Positions 14,534 through 22,897 of a DNA stretch of 64,000 nucleotides are shown here, piece by piece. Positions within the stretch are counted from its first letter, which is position 1; every line of letters begins with the position of its first letter. Location of the stretch: the NCBI GenBank assembly GCA_014208095.1, contig JACHMT010000001.1:1054001-1118000 (forward strand), in the 5' to 3' direction. Below the pieces are notes generated by a model, which ran no database searches, had not been told where the DNA came from, and saw only the letters and a list, made by a program, of their open reading frames with translations. This stretch comes from Actinospineispora eucalypti. Lineage in GTDB: Bacteria > Actinomycetota > Actinomycetes > Mycobacteriales > Pseudonocardiaceae. A program made the translations under genes and the position numbers.

Positions 14534-15046
14534 CTAGCCCATGAGTGAGGCCCAGCCGGCCCACCGCTGGCGCAGCGCCGGCGGCCGATCGCCGGTGCGG
14601 GGCCAGAGCTGGACCCGGTAGGAGTCGCCGCCGCCACCCTGCGGGTTGGCACGGTCATAGCCCCGGCCGGAGACCCGGATGCGGTAGCGGCCGTGCGGGA
14701 TCGCGCAGGAGGCGTACTCCTCCTCGGTGGGCGCCTGGAACGCCAGCTGCCCGGTGGGGGCGTTCAGGTCGAGGTCCACGACGTGGTCCCAGCCGGTTTC
14801 CTCGGGCGCCGGCTCGCCGGCCCAGACCTCCACCCGCATGGGCGCATCGAAGTGCCACTGGACCGGTGACAGCATATTCACCAGGTCGCCGGAGCGGCCC
14901 ACGTAGCGCCCCGAGTTCTGGGCGTCGTCCAGCGCTTCCAGTGCGTCGGGCCCGCCGAGGTCGATCGGGGCGCCGAGGTCGTAGATGTAAAGCTGGCCGT
15001 GGTCGATGCCGACCCCGATATCCGCTTTCAGGCTGGGTTCGCTCAT
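14534..15046 (-). CDS. Possible ComJ-like nuclease inhibitor
   Basis: A 170-residue cytosolic protein without signal peptide. It begins with a beta-rich segment (IGVGIDHGQLYIYDLG) and later has VVDLDLNAPTGQLAFQ and AIPHGRYRIRVSGRGYD, an order of strands similar to ComJ/Nin, the inhibitor of the Bacillus nuclease NucA. Its ATG overlaps the stop of the upstream NucA/NucB-like gene (ATGA), so the two are co-translated. The ComJ-like identity is inference from strand pattern plus neighbour; sequence identity is low. Alternative: an unrelated immunity or ligand-binding protein. Confidence 0.7.
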   Translation of the reverse strand: MSEPSLKADIGVGIDHGQLYIYDLGAPIDLGGPDALEALDDAQNSGRYVGRSGDLVNMLSPVQWHFDAPMRVEVWAGEPAPEETGWDHVVDLDLNAPTGQLAFQAPTEEEYASCAIPHGRYRIRVSGRGYDRANPQGGGGDSYRVQLWPRTGDRPPALRQRWAGWASLMG

Positions 15047-15642
15047 CTGCCGCAGTTTCTCTCCCGGGCCGTTTCGGTGCCGGTGTACGGCCCCTTTGCC
15101 ATGGCGTCGAGGTTCGAGACCAGGACGCCGAAATCATCGCCCTCCTTGATGCCCTGTGACCGGTACTGGGCGCTGAGCAGCCCGCCCTGGCAACGCTGCT
15201 CCCGCGCCGGCACCTCCTCGGTGCGGGAGCCGACGCCCCCTTGCCGGCTGGAGGCGAAAGGGTACTCGTCGCACTCCCCGCCGTACCGGCGGATGAACGT
15301 GCCGCAGGCGGCGGCCCGGTTCATGCGCTGCACCGCCGTGCCGGCCCTCGTCAGGGTGCCCGGCTTGCCCGCGCCCTGGGCCAGGTCGATGTTTCTCGCG
15401 ATGAAGGGCATTCTGGCCGCATCGATCACCACGACTTTGCAGCCCGGTAAGCATCCCTGAATTCGGCGGTATTCGGATACGGCCGCACCGCCCCGATAGA
15501 CCTCCCCGCTCGCGGAGACCAGCACCATGCCCCGGGACGGATCGGCCACCTGGGGTTTCTGCGGGGCAGCGAAGATTGCGGCCGCCACCAGGAATGCCGT
15601 CGCCACAAAGATGATCGACAGTCTATTGGCGATGGCGCCCAC
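15043..15642 (-). CDS. Membrane-anchored or secreted NucA/NucB-type DNase
   Basis: A 199-residue product from GTG 15642. A hydrophobic N-terminal helix (LSIIFVATAFLVAAAIFAA) acts as signal peptide or anchor. The conserved nuclease signature CDEYPFASSRQGG lies near residue 140, with NRAAACGTFIRRYGGE just before it, as in NucA/NucB DNases. Starts further upstream would run into the divergent NUDIX gene, so the GTG at 15642 is preferred although its Shine-Dalgarno is weak. Its product probably cleaves extracytoplasmic DNA; the overlapping downstream gene may protect the cell. Confidence 0.82.
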   Translation of the reverse strand: MGAIANRLSIIFVATAFLVAAAIFAAPQKPQVADPSRGMVLVSASGEVYRGGAAVSEYRRIQGCLPGCKVVVIDAARMPFIARNIDLAQGAGKPGTLTRAGTAVQRMNRAAACGTFIRRYGGECDEYPFASSRQGGVGSRTEEVPAREQRCQGGLLSAQYRSQGIKEGDDFGVLVSNLDAMAKGPYTGTETARERNCGR

Positions 15643-15757
15643 GCGCGGGTAGCGAGTGCAAATTATCCGGAGTTTCTCCCACCGGTGAGTGCGTTCCGTC
15701 AAATTGATTCCGCAAACAGCGGATCGGCCAGGTGCGGGCGGCTGCAAGGATGACCGC

Positions 15758-16297
15758 ATGAGCATCAGGACCCTGTCCAGCCGGGTGGTCTACGAGAACC
15801 CGTGGTTGACCCTGCGCGAGGACCGCATCGAGCACGCGGACGGGTCGCCCAGTCTCTACTCGGTGGTGGAGAAGCCGGACTTCGCCATCGTCATCCCGCT
15901 GGAGAACGACGGCTTCCACCTGGTCGAGCAGTACCGGTACCCGCTGGGCCAGCGGTCCTGGGAGTTCCCGGCCGGAGCCTTCCCCCGCGGGGTGACCGGC
16001 AGCCCGCGGGAGATGGCCGCCGCCGAGCTGGTCGAGGAGACCGGGTTCACCGCCGACCGGCTGGAGCGGCTCGGTTACCTGCACTGCGCGAACTCGGTCA
16101 CCGGCGAGGGCATGCACGTGTTCCTGGCCACCGGGCTCACCCCGGGGAACCCGCACCGCGAGACCACCGAGCAGGACATGCGGCAGCAGTGGTTCCCCCG
16201 GGCCGAGCTGGAACGGATGCTCCGGGACGGCACGATCACCGACGCTCCGACCCTCGCCGCCTACCTGCTGCTGTCGCTGCGCGGTGTTTCCTCGTGA
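15758..16297 (+). CDS. NUDIX hydrolase, ADP-ribose pyrophosphatase type
   Basis: A 179-residue NUDIX protein. The Nudix box is present as GAFPRGVTGSPREM followed by AAAELVEETGF, with Ala in place of the usual Arg of REL but with both Glu residues of the metal site kept. The N-terminal VVYENPWLTLREDRIEH is characteristic of ADP-ribose/nucleotide-sugar pyrophosphatases. ATG 15758 has AAGGA about eight bases upstream. The stop overlaps the GTG of the following MarR gene, so the two are co-transcribed. Confidence 0.9.
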   Translation: MSIRTLSSRVVYENPWLTLREDRIEHADGSPSLYSVVEKPDFAIVIPLENDGFHLVEQYRYPLGQRSWEFPAGAFPRGVTGSPREMAAAELVEETGFTADRLERLGYLHCANSVTGEGMHVFLATGLTPGNPHRETTEQDMRQQWFPRAELERMLRDGTITDAPTLAAYLLLSLRGVSS

Positions 16298-16740
16298 GCG
16301 GGGCGGACTCCCTGACCGAGGCACCCGACCTCGGGGTGCTCGCCGCGCGGCTGCTGTTCGCCATCCAGGACGAGCTGTACGCCCGGCTCGCCCAGGAAGG
16401 CTTCGACGACCTGTACCCCCGGCACGGCACGGTGCTGGCCTACATCAGCGACGACGGCATGCGCGCGACCGAGATCGCCCGGCTCTCGGGCCAGCACAAA
16501 CAGGTCGTCGGCACGGTCATCGACGAGCTGGAGAGCCTCGGCTACGTGCAGCGGCACCCGGACCCGGAGGACCGGCGGGCCAAGCTGGTCTGCCACACCG
16601 ACCGGGGACGGCGGCAGAAGCTCGCCGGCGACGCGATCATGCGCGACATCCAGCGGCGGCACTCCTCCCGCCTCGGCGAGGACGCCTACCGGCGGTTCCT
16701 CGCCACCTTCGCCGACGTGGTCACCCACCAGCGGGGGTAG
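16294..16740 (+). CDS. MarR family transcriptional regulator
   Basis: A 148-residue winged-helix protein; the GTG start overlaps the TGA of the NUDIX gene. The recognition helix region is RATEIARLSGQHKQVVGTVIDELESLGYV, followed by the wing motif HPDPEDRRAKLV that typifies MarR proteins. Translational coupling with the NUDIX hydrolase is likely. The ligand and targets are unknown. Confidence 0.9.
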   Translation: MSGADSLTEAPDLGVLAARLLFAIQDELYARLAQEGFDDLYPRHGTVLAYISDDGMRATEIARLSGQHKQVVGTVIDELESLGYVQRHPDPEDRRAKLVCHTDRGRRQKLAGDAIMRDIQRRHSSRLGEDAYRRFLATFADVVTHQRG

Positions 16741-16786
16741 GTCGCGGCACTATCGTTGATGATCAGTGGTGGCGGTGGAGGGTGGC

Positions 16787-17776
16787 ATGGCGGATCGGGT
16801 CCGGTACCTCGAGCTTTCCGACCGGCTGCGTGAGTTCCTCGGGGTGGATGCGGAGCTGAGCACCACGGTCTCGGCGCGCCGCCGCCTGGTGATCGTCGGG
16901 CGCGCGGTGAACGACGCCGAGTCGGGCATCTCCCGGCTAGACCCGCTGTTCAGCGAGATCCGGGCGCTCTACGTGGAGGCCCTGTTCGCCGCCAAGCCGA
17001 GGTCCGGGTGGCTGCGCAACATCGTCGGCACGGCGATCCAGGAGGCTTGCGAGACGCACGGACCGGACTCCTCGCTGGTGGACCGGCTGCGCTCGTTCCG
17101 GCGGCGGGCCTACGAGGCCGCCGGGAAGCCGATCGACCGGAAGGTCGAGCAGGCCGAACGGACCGCGGCGCGGCTGCGCGCCGACGCGACATGGGACCGG
17201 CGCCACGTGTCCGCCATGTACGACCTCGCCGGGGTCTACGAGAAGGCGGGCCGTTACGACGAGATGATCGACGCGTACGACGGCCTGATGCGCGAGCGGG
17301 CCAGGCTGGACGGCGGCGAGGAGTACATCGCCCGGCAGGAGCGGCTGGTCGCCGAGCACTACCAACTCCACGGCGAGATGGCGCGGGCGGTGCCGCTGCT
17401 GCGGGAGCTGTACGCCGGGGACGACCGGCGCCGCCGGCCCGACGTCTCGTTCGACGACCTCATCGACGGCACCCTGCTGCACGTGTCGCTGGCGCGGTGT
17501 TGCCTGGCCACCGGGCAGCCGGGCGAGGCCGAGGCGATCCTGCGCGAGTCCCTGCCCCGGCTGCGGCGCCACGACGAGCGGCTGCCCGACAAGCAGTACC
17601 ACCAACTGCTGCATCGCTGCACCTACGAGCTGGGTTCGGCTCTGTGGAAGCAGGGTCACGCCCGGGAGGCCATGGGATTCTTCGAGGACGCGCACGCGCT
17701 GGTCGCCGGCCCGAAGTTCGCGGACCAGAAGGCGGCCGTGGTCTACCACAGCGCGATCGCCTACGGCTCGCTCTGA
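16787..17776 (+). CDS. TPR-like helical repeat protein
   Basis: A 329-residue soluble protein. ATG 16787 follows GGAGGG at five bases; a GTG at 16766 would lengthen it by seven residues. The sequence is almost all helical with TPR-like units in the second half, for example LAGVYEKAGRYDEMIDAYDGLM, LARCCLATGQPGEAEAILRESL and LGSALWKQGHAREAMGFFEDAH. No catalytic domain is seen. Probably a protein-interaction scaffold; no partner is suggested by the neighbours. Confidence 0.75.
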   Translation: MADRVRYLELSDRLREFLGVDAELSTTVSARRRLVIVGRAVNDAESGISRLDPLFSEIRALYVEALFAAKPRSGWLRNIVGTAIQEACETHGPDSSLVDRLRSFRRRAYEAAGKPIDRKVEQAERTAARLRADATWDRRHVSAMYDLAGVYEKAGRYDEMIDAYDGLMRERARLDGGEEYIARQERLVAEHYQLHGEMARAVPLLRELYAGDDRRRRPDVSFDDLIDGTLLHVSLARCCLATGQPGEAEAILRESLPRLRRHDERLPDKQYHQLLHRCTYELGSALWKQGHAREAMGFFEDAHALVAGPKFADQKAAVVYHSAIAYGSL

Positions 17777-17802
17777 TGTCCGCCCCGGCGTAGGAAGTAG
17801 GC

Positions 17803-18636
17803 ATGCGAAGCTCCGACGGGATCGTTTCGGCGGACTGGCTGCGGGGCCATGCCGGTGATCCGGATGTCCGCATCCTGGACATCCGCTGGTACATCGACGG
17901 CGCCTCCGGCCTCGACCGGTACCGGGAGAAACACATCCCGGGGGCGGTCTACGTGGACCACGACACCGAGGCGACCGCGGCCGGGAGCGGTGGCGGACGC
18001 CACCCGCTTCCCGAGCCGGACACGTTCGAACGGGCCATGCGCCGGGCCGGGGTGGACCGGCGGACCGCGGTGGTCGCGTACGACGACCAGGGCGGTTTCG
18101 TGGCGGCGCGGCTCTGGTGGACCCTGCGCTACTTCGGCCACCAGCGGGTGGCGATCCTGGACGGCGGCATCCCCGGTTGGGGCGGCCCGTGGGAGTCCGG
18201 CGAGGTGCGGGTGCCGGAGGGGGACTTCGCCGCCGGAGCGCCGCGCGCGGACCGGGTCGTGGACTACGGCCAGGTGCGGCGGCTGGAGCCGGGTACGGTG
18301 CTGCTCGATGCGCGGCCTCCCGAGCGTTACCGGGGCGACGAGGAGCCGGTCGACCCGAAGGCCGGCCACATCCCGGGGGCGCTCAACGTCCCCTGGGAGC
18401 GGAACGTCGACGGCGCCGGCCGGTTTCGCCCCGGCCCGGAGCTGCGGGCCATGTACGCCGGTCTGGGAATCGGTGAGCGGACCGAGGTGGTCGCCTACTG
18501 CGGCTCGGGCGCGCGGGCGTGCCATGTGATCCTGGCGCTGGAGGCGGCGGGTTATCCGGGCGCGCGGCTTTACCCGGGCTCGTGGAGTGACTGGTGCGCC
18601 CACCCGGACGCGCCGGTCGAGGTCGGCCAGCGGTAG
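17803..18636 (+). CDS. Two-domain rhodanese (sulfurtransferase)
   Basis: A 277-residue tandem rhodanese of the thiosulfate/3-mercaptopyruvate sulfurtransferase type. The N-terminal inactive domain has VAYDDQGG where the active domain has Cys. The C-terminal active loop is VVAYCGSGARACHV with the sulfur-accepting Cys. The CRC-free ends and the motif RYREKHIPGAVYVDHD near residue 40 are typical. It likely transfers sulfur to cyanide or other thiophiles. It converges with the GntR gene across a hairpin. Confidence 0.93.
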   Translation: MRSSDGIVSADWLRGHAGDPDVRILDIRWYIDGASGLDRYREKHIPGAVYVDHDTEATAAGSGGGRHPLPEPDTFERAMRRAGVDRRTAVVAYDDQGGFVAARLWWTLRYFGHQRVAILDGGIPGWGGPWESGEVRVPEGDFAAGAPRADRVVDYGQVRRLEPGTVLLDARPPERYRGDEEPVDPKAGHIPGALNVPWERNVDGAGRFRPGPELRAMYAGLGIGERTEVVAYCGSGARACHVILALEAAGYPGARLYPGSWSDWCAHPDAPVEVGQR

Positions 18637-18713
18637 CGCGCTCCACCCGGCCGCGACAGGCAGGCGGCTGAGCCCGCGCAGCGACATCAGTGCCAGGTCT
18701 GGAGGGTTATGGT

Positions 18714-18745
18714 CGTAACTATACCGACCAGTTGGTGTAGTTACG
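18714..18745. terminator. Hairpin between convergent rhodanese and GntR genes
   Basis: CGTAACTA pairs with TAGTTACG across 16 bases that themselves contain ACC/GGT complementarity. The right arm overlaps the stop of the GntR gene. Position between convergent genes fits a bidirectional terminator. Confidence 0.55.
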
Positions 18746-19397
18746 AGGGAATTCGGCCGCCCCGGTAGCACGCGACCACCTCGTGGCGGCTCATTCGCAG
18801 GTGCTCACGGAAGGCGCCGTCCGCCCGCTCGGGATCGCGGCTCTCCAGGGCCTCCACCAGCACGCGGTGCTGTCGTCCCAGCTGGCCACCCGGCTCCGGG
18901 TAGTCGAAGTGCACCTGGGACTGGAGCAGTTGCACCTCCGACGTGACCGCCTGGTGCAGGTTCGCCACGCGGAGGTTGCCGGTGAGCCGGACCGCGCGGC
19001 GGTGGAACGCCATGTCGGTGGCGACGACCTGGTCCCACGGGCTGTCCGGCCGGAACCGTTCCAGCTCGGACAGCAATCGGTGCAGCGGTTCCAGCGGCGC
19101 TCCCGACGCTGCGACCTGGCGCGCCGCCTCGCACTCCAGGGCGGTCCGCAGGCCGTAGAGGTCGTCGATGTCCGCCAGGTCGAACTCGCGCACGAACGCA
19201 CCCCGGTTGGCGCGGTGCACCACCAGGCCCTCGTGCACCAGCGCCTGCAGCGCCGCCCGCACCGAGTTGCGGCCGACCCCGAACCCGTCGGCCAGGTCGA
19301 CCTCGCGCAGCGCCCGGCCGGGTGCGAACTCCCCCCGGAGGATGCGCGACCTGAGTTCGTCGCTGAGGGAGTCCACGGTGCTGAGACGTTCGGCCAT
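18741..19397 (-). CDS. GntR family regulator, FadR/FCD subgroup
   Basis: A 218-residue regulator with an N-terminal winged helix (LREVDLADGFGVGRNSVRAALQALVHEGLV) and an FCD-type helical ligand domain containing the metal-binding pattern ending in H-x-x-H (RQHRVLVEAL, REHLRMSRHEV). It is divergent from a HAD hydrolase gene; the intervening 70 bases carry a long palindrome that is the likely operator. It probably represses both itself and the hydrolase in response to a small organic acid. Confidence 0.92.
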   Translation of the reverse strand: MAERLSTVDSLSDELRSRILRGEFAPGRALREVDLADGFGVGRNSVRAALQALVHEGLVVHRANRGAFVREFDLADIDDLYGLRTALECEAARQVAASGAPLEPLHRLLSELERFRPDSPWDQVVATDMAFHRRAVRLTGNLRVANLHQAVTSEVQLLQSQVHFDYPEPGGQLGRQHRVLVEALESRDPERADGAFREHLRMSRHEVVACYRGGRIPS

Positions 19398-19405
19398 CCG
19401 GCAAA

Positions 19406-19437
19406 TTGTAGTGCAATCTTTCGAGATTGTGTTACAA
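19406..19437. promoter_or_regulatory. 32-bp palindromic operator between gntR-type and HAD genes
   Basis: TTGTA-GTG-CAATCT, centre TTCG, then AGATTG-TGT-TACAA: two nested inverted arms with perfect pairing except the three-base spacers. It starts nine bases upstream of the regulator start codon and lies 34 bases before the HAD start, so it would overlap both promoters. Very likely the GntR operator. Confidence 0.75.
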
Positions 19438-19470
19438 AGTTGGCGCCCGACTGGAGAAGGGATCGACCCG

Positions 19471-20127
19471 ATGACGGACCGCTGGCTGACCTTCGACTGT
19501 TACGGAACCCTGGTGGACTGGCGGACGGGGATGGCGGCGGCCCTCGCCGGCCTCGGTCCGGCCGCTCCCACCGTGCTGGACGGCTACCACCGCGCCGAGC
19601 TGGAGATCGAGGCCCACGGGTGGCGGCCCTACCGCGAGGTGCTGCGTGAGGGCTTGCGGCTGGCGGCCGGCCGGGCCGGCGTCGACCCGGGTGACGTGGA
19701 CGCCTTCGTGCGGGCGTGGCCGGCCATGCCGGTGTTCGCCGACGCCGGGGAGGCGCTGTGCGCGGTGCGGGCGGACGGCTGGAAGGTTGGGATCATCACC
19801 AACTGCGACGAGGACCTGTTCGCCGCCACCGCCGAGTACCTCCCGGTGGAGCCGGACCTGGTGGTCACGGCGGAGCGGGTCCGGTCCTACCGCCCAGCCC
19901 TGGCGCATTTCGCCACGTTCGCGTCGGAGACCGGTGCCACCCGGGACAACTGGCTGCACGTCGGCACCAGCTGGATCCACGACGTGCTGCCGGCCGCCCG
20001 GATGGGCATCCGGTCCATCTGGACCGACCGCGACCACACCGGGCATCCGCCCGGCCTGGCCACCGTGCGGCTGGACAGCCTGGAGATGCTCCCGGCGGCG
20101 GTCGCCCTGGCCGCCGCGCGCGGCTGA
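19471..20127 (+). CDS. HAD hydrolase, haloacid dehalogenase type
   Basis: A 218-residue HAD-superfamily protein. Motif I reads TFDCYGTLVDW, the Asp-x-Tyr-Gly-Thr form of 2-haloacid dehalogenases and related phosphatases. Motif II is GIITNCDEDLF, the motif III Arg/Lys lies near SYRPALAHF, and the last motif is VGTSWIHDVLPA. ATG 19471 has GGAGAAGG ten bases upstream. It is probably regulated by the divergent GntR protein through the palindrome at 19406. Substrate unknown. Confidence 0.9.
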   Translation: MTDRWLTFDCYGTLVDWRTGMAAALAGLGPAAPTVLDGYHRAELEIEAHGWRPYREVLREGLRLAAGRAGVDPGDVDAFVRAWPAMPVFADAGEALCAVRADGWKVGIITNCDEDLFAATAEYLPVEPDLVVTAERVRSYRPALAHFATFASETGATRDNWLHVGTSWIHDVLPAARMGIRSIWTDRDHTGHPPGLATVRLDSLEMLPAAVALAAARG

Positions 20128-20200
20128 ACCGCGACCGCGTGAACGGCCCCGCCGGCGGCACTCCGTGCTGGTAATTCCGCCGGCGCGCACCTCGGCCATG

Positions 20201-20253
20201 TTTGACAGTATTGTCAAAATGTGCCTACGCCGGCAATCATGACAGCACTGTCA
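20201..20253. promoter_or_regulatory. Two TGACAG...CTGTCA-type operator palindromes
   Basis: TTTGACAGTATTGTCAAA (20201-20218) and TGACAGCACTGTCA (20240-20253) are two copies of one palindromic motif 39 bases apart centre to centre. They resemble TetR-type operators. They precede only a degraded SDR gene, and no intact regulator of its own lies beside them, so the site may be orphaned or act on a distant repressor. Confidence 0.65.
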
Positions 20254-20667
20254 AAGATGGCTCTGCTGGCCCCGGTGCTGGTCACCAGGGCGGCCCTGCC
20301 GCACCTGCGGGCCGCCGGCGCCTTGCACGGGCACGCCGCCCTGGTTCGGTTCGGTGAGGCAATGCGCCGCGAGCTGTACGGCAGTGGCGTGCACGTCGCC
20401 TCGGTCTACCCCGGGCCGGTGGACACGCCCATGATGGCGACGACCCGGGCCGGCGCCGACCTCGGCTACGCGCTCCGCCCCGTCGACCAGGTCGCCGCCG
20501 AGATCCTGGCCGGACTCGAGGAGCGCCGCATCGACATCAACACCCAACTCCCCGAGCGCCGCGAGATGGAGTACCTCAACGCCCGGGACCCGCTCGCCCT
20601 GGACGCCGCCCTCGCCCCGAAGCTCGGCGCGCTGCGCGCCGCCGTGAGTACCCACCGCGGCATCTGA
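20221..20667 (+). pseudogene. Degraded short-chain dehydrogenase
   Basis: The frame retains the C-terminal half of an SDR: LVTRAALPHLRAAG, then directly LHGHAALVRFGEAMRRELYGSG and VHVASVYPGPVDTPMM. The N-terminal NAD-binding TGxxxGxG motif is absent and the Ser-Tyr-x-x-x-Lys catalytic segment has been deleted between LRAAG and LHGH. The open frame is therefore a remnant, not a working enzyme, unless a larger deletion created a new function. Upstream palindromes look like its former operator. Confidence 0.8.
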
Positions 20668-20729
20668 CCGGAGCCGGCGGCGGGATCTGATCGGCGTGGG
20701 CAAGGTGGCTGACCGCCCGCGGATCTCGG

Positions 20730-22469
20730 TTAGAACGGCGGGTCGGGGTCGAGTTCGGGTGGTGGGTCGATGAGTGGGTCTCCTCGGGTGCGGTAGGTCT
20801 GGCCGAGTGGGCTGCGCCAGATCAGAACGCCGGGTTCGGGTTGTTCGAGTGTCCAGCCTCCTTCGGTCTTGAGCAGGTGGTCGTGGTCGCACTGAGGACT
20901 GAGGTTGATGTCGGTGGTCTTGCCGCCGTGTTGGACGTCCTGGGTGTGGTCCTTGTCGGACTGGCGCGCCGGTCGCCCGCACCCGCCCGGCCCCAGGCAG
21001 GTTTGGTCACGGACCTCGACCCACCGGCGCAACGCCGAACCGGGGAACCGCCGATCGGGTTGTTCGTTCAGACCGGCTACCTGTTGTGGCCAGGCGCGAT
21101 ACCGCGCGGCGATCTCGGCGATCAACTTCTCGAACCCTCGCGGTGGATCATGCAGCCAGTACTCGAGCTGGGTCACGGTCAGGCGAAGCTCCACGGTCCC
21201 GCCGCGATACCGGTCGAGGGCGCCGTCTGGGCGGGCGCGCAGGGTGGCGCAGCACAGCAGATAGCCCTCGTGGTCACACACGGCGACGACCCATCGCCCG
21301 CGTTGCTGGTTGAGGGCTTCGGCGCGGGCGACGTGGCCGGGTATCGCGCCGTGCAGATCAGGCAGCTCGCCCGGGCGTTGGTTGGTGCCGATCAGGGTGC
21401 CCAGCTCGAGCACGACATCGGTCCCGAGCCGGCTCCCTGCGCCACCGGGTCCCGTGGCCTCGGATCCAGCCGCGTCGGATCCAGCCGCGTCGGATCCAGC
21501 CGCGTCGGATCCAGCCGCGTCGGGTTCGGGCGCGTCGGGTTCGGGCGCGTGGGGCTCGGCGGCGCTCGGTTGTGTGACGGCGGGGGTGATGGGATCGCGG
21601 GGAGCGGGGCCGGACGGCGTGATGTCGGATCTCACGGTAGGCGATAGGTCCAATCGCCCGCCGTTAGTGGCCGGGCGGAAGTGGGTGAGGATCTGTTCGC
21701 TGGTCAGGCCGTCGAGGGTGCCGTCCAGTAGGGCGAGGGTGATGTCGGCGCGCAGCTGATCCAAGGTGCCGGGCGCACCCGCGCGCCGCAGCCGGCGGGC
21801 CAGTGCGGTGATGCGTTTCTTCGCCGCCGCCGCGTCACCGGGCGCCACCCCGTCCAGTGCAAGGCAAGCGGTGCCGTCGGGACTGAGGAACCACACGGCC
21901 CGCCGGGCCTCCACTGCCCGCGCATAGCGCTCCTCAACCCTCTCCGGACACCCGCCGAGGGTCAGCTTGCGCAGCCGCGCGGCCAACTGGCCAGAGTTCC
22001 ACCCGGCCACCCTGGGCGCCACCGCGGCCCACACGGCGGCGCGTTCAGGTGCGGTGAGATTCGCCAGATACGTGTGGCAGATGCGGGCCTTGGCCTCGTC
22101 CATCCGCCCCTCGCTCCATGCCGCATACACATCGGGCAGCAGAGTGATCACCTCGTGCGCCACACTGCTGTCACGCTCGGCGCGCTGCCGGCTCCAGGCC
22201 AGCGTCACCCGCACCTCGTCAGGACCGAACCGATGCGGCTCACGCAGCCGATCCACACCATCCGGCGGACCGTTCGGGGCGCGGCGAGTGACTTCATTGA
22301 TCCAGCCCAGCTTGAACGCGCCCAACCGGGCATGCAGCCGACTCACCGCCGCCAGCACCGCCGGCACATCCCGGTTCGCCACACGATCCGGATCCAGCGA
22401 AGTGACAAACGCATAGAGTTCGGCATCCAACGCCCGATCCTCGAGATCGGGTACCGGCACCGAGAGCAT
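20730..22469 (-). CDS. DUF222/13E12-type protein with HNH endonuclease domain
   Basis: A 579-residue member of the actinomycete 13E12 repeat family. The N-terminal two thirds is the DUF222 helical domain. Near the C-terminus is an HNH module: CLGPGGCGRPARQSDKDH, then GGKTTDINLSPQCDHDHLLK, with the zinc-type Cys pairs and the DH...N...H residues. A low-complexity linker of Gly-Ser-Asp-Ala-Ala repeats separates the two parts. Start taken at ATG 22469; GTG codons just upstream are alternatives. Members are multi-copy in many genomes and possibly mobile; function is unproven. Confidence 0.88.
   Translation of the reverse strand: MLSVPVPDLEDRALDAELYAFVTSLDPDRVANRDVPAVLAAVSRLHARLGAFKLGWINEVTRRAPNGPPDGVDRLREPHRFGPDEVRVTLAWSRQRAERDSSVAHEVITLLPDVYAAWSEGRMDEAKARICHTYLANLTAPERAAVWAAVAPRVAGWNSGQLAARLRKLTLGGCPERVEERYARAVEARRAVWFLSPDGTACLALDGVAPGDAAAAKKRITALARRLRRAGAPGTLDQLRADITLALLDGTLDGLTSEQILTHFRPATNGGRLDLSPTVRSDITPSGPAPRDPITPAVTQPSAAEPHAPEPDAPEPDAAGSDAAGSDAAGSDAAGSEATGPGGAGSRLGTDVVLELGTLIGTNQRPGELPDLHGAIPGHVARAEALNQQRGRWVVAVCDHEGYLLCCATLRARPDGALDRYRGGTVELRLTVTQLEYWLHDPPRGFEKLIAEIAARYRAWPQQVAGLNEQPDRRFPGSALRRWVEVRDQTCLGPGGCGRPARQSDKDHTQDVQHGGKTTDINLSPQCDHDHLLKTEGGWTLEQPEPGVLIWRSPLGQTYRTRGDPLIDPPPELDPDPPF
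21461..21550. repeat. 15-bp tandem repeat inside the DUF222/HNH gene
   Basis: Four exact units (CGGATCCAGCCGCGT) followed by two variant units (CGGGTTCGGGCGCGT). They encode repeated GSDAA- and EPDAP-like pentapeptides in the linker and can expand or contract without frameshift. Confidence 0.9.
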
Positions 22470-22569
22470 CACCACAAGCCCATAATATCACATCGATCGA
22501 AAATGCGTTCGACTATTTGACGCATATTGGTCGGGTAGGGCGTTGGCGGGGAGCCGCGCTCGCCCGGGG

Positions 22570-22830
22570 TTGCACCTGGACCCGCGGCACTGGGTCAACG
22601 GGGTTGAATACGCTGTACTTCTTCGTCGTCGGCCTAGAGATCAAATATGAGCTGGTCGCCAGCGAGCTCTCGCGCCCCGACGGGCGGTGATGCCGGTGCT
22701 CGCGGCGATCGAGGGAGCCGTGGTCCTCAGGTGTGGTGTTCGCGGCCATGACATGGGGACAGCCGGCGGTGGTGGGATGGGATATCTCGATGGCCACCGA
22801 TGCGGGCGGACCGTTCCGGGGCGCGTTGCA
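22570..22830 (+). pseudogene. nhaA: Frameshifted fragment of a NhaA Na+/H+ antiporter gene
   Basis: Three frames give successive NhaA motifs in the correct order: LHLDPRHWVNG, then LNTLYFFVVGLEIKYELVAS, then AAMTWGQPAVVGWDISMATD. The GLEIK and GW-I-MATD motifs are diagnostic of NhaA. Several frameshifts and loss of both ends leave no working gene. The 22476-22569 stretch before it is AT-richer and otherwise empty. Confidence 0.85.
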
Positions 22831-22897
22831 AGGAAACCGCAAGGGTCCTGGGGCACTCTGAGTCGTCGCGGCGGTACTCAGGAAAAGGACCCCTTTG

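Noticed and set aside
21461..21550. CRISPR array
   Set aside because: The repeats are contiguous 15-bp in-frame coding units without spacers.
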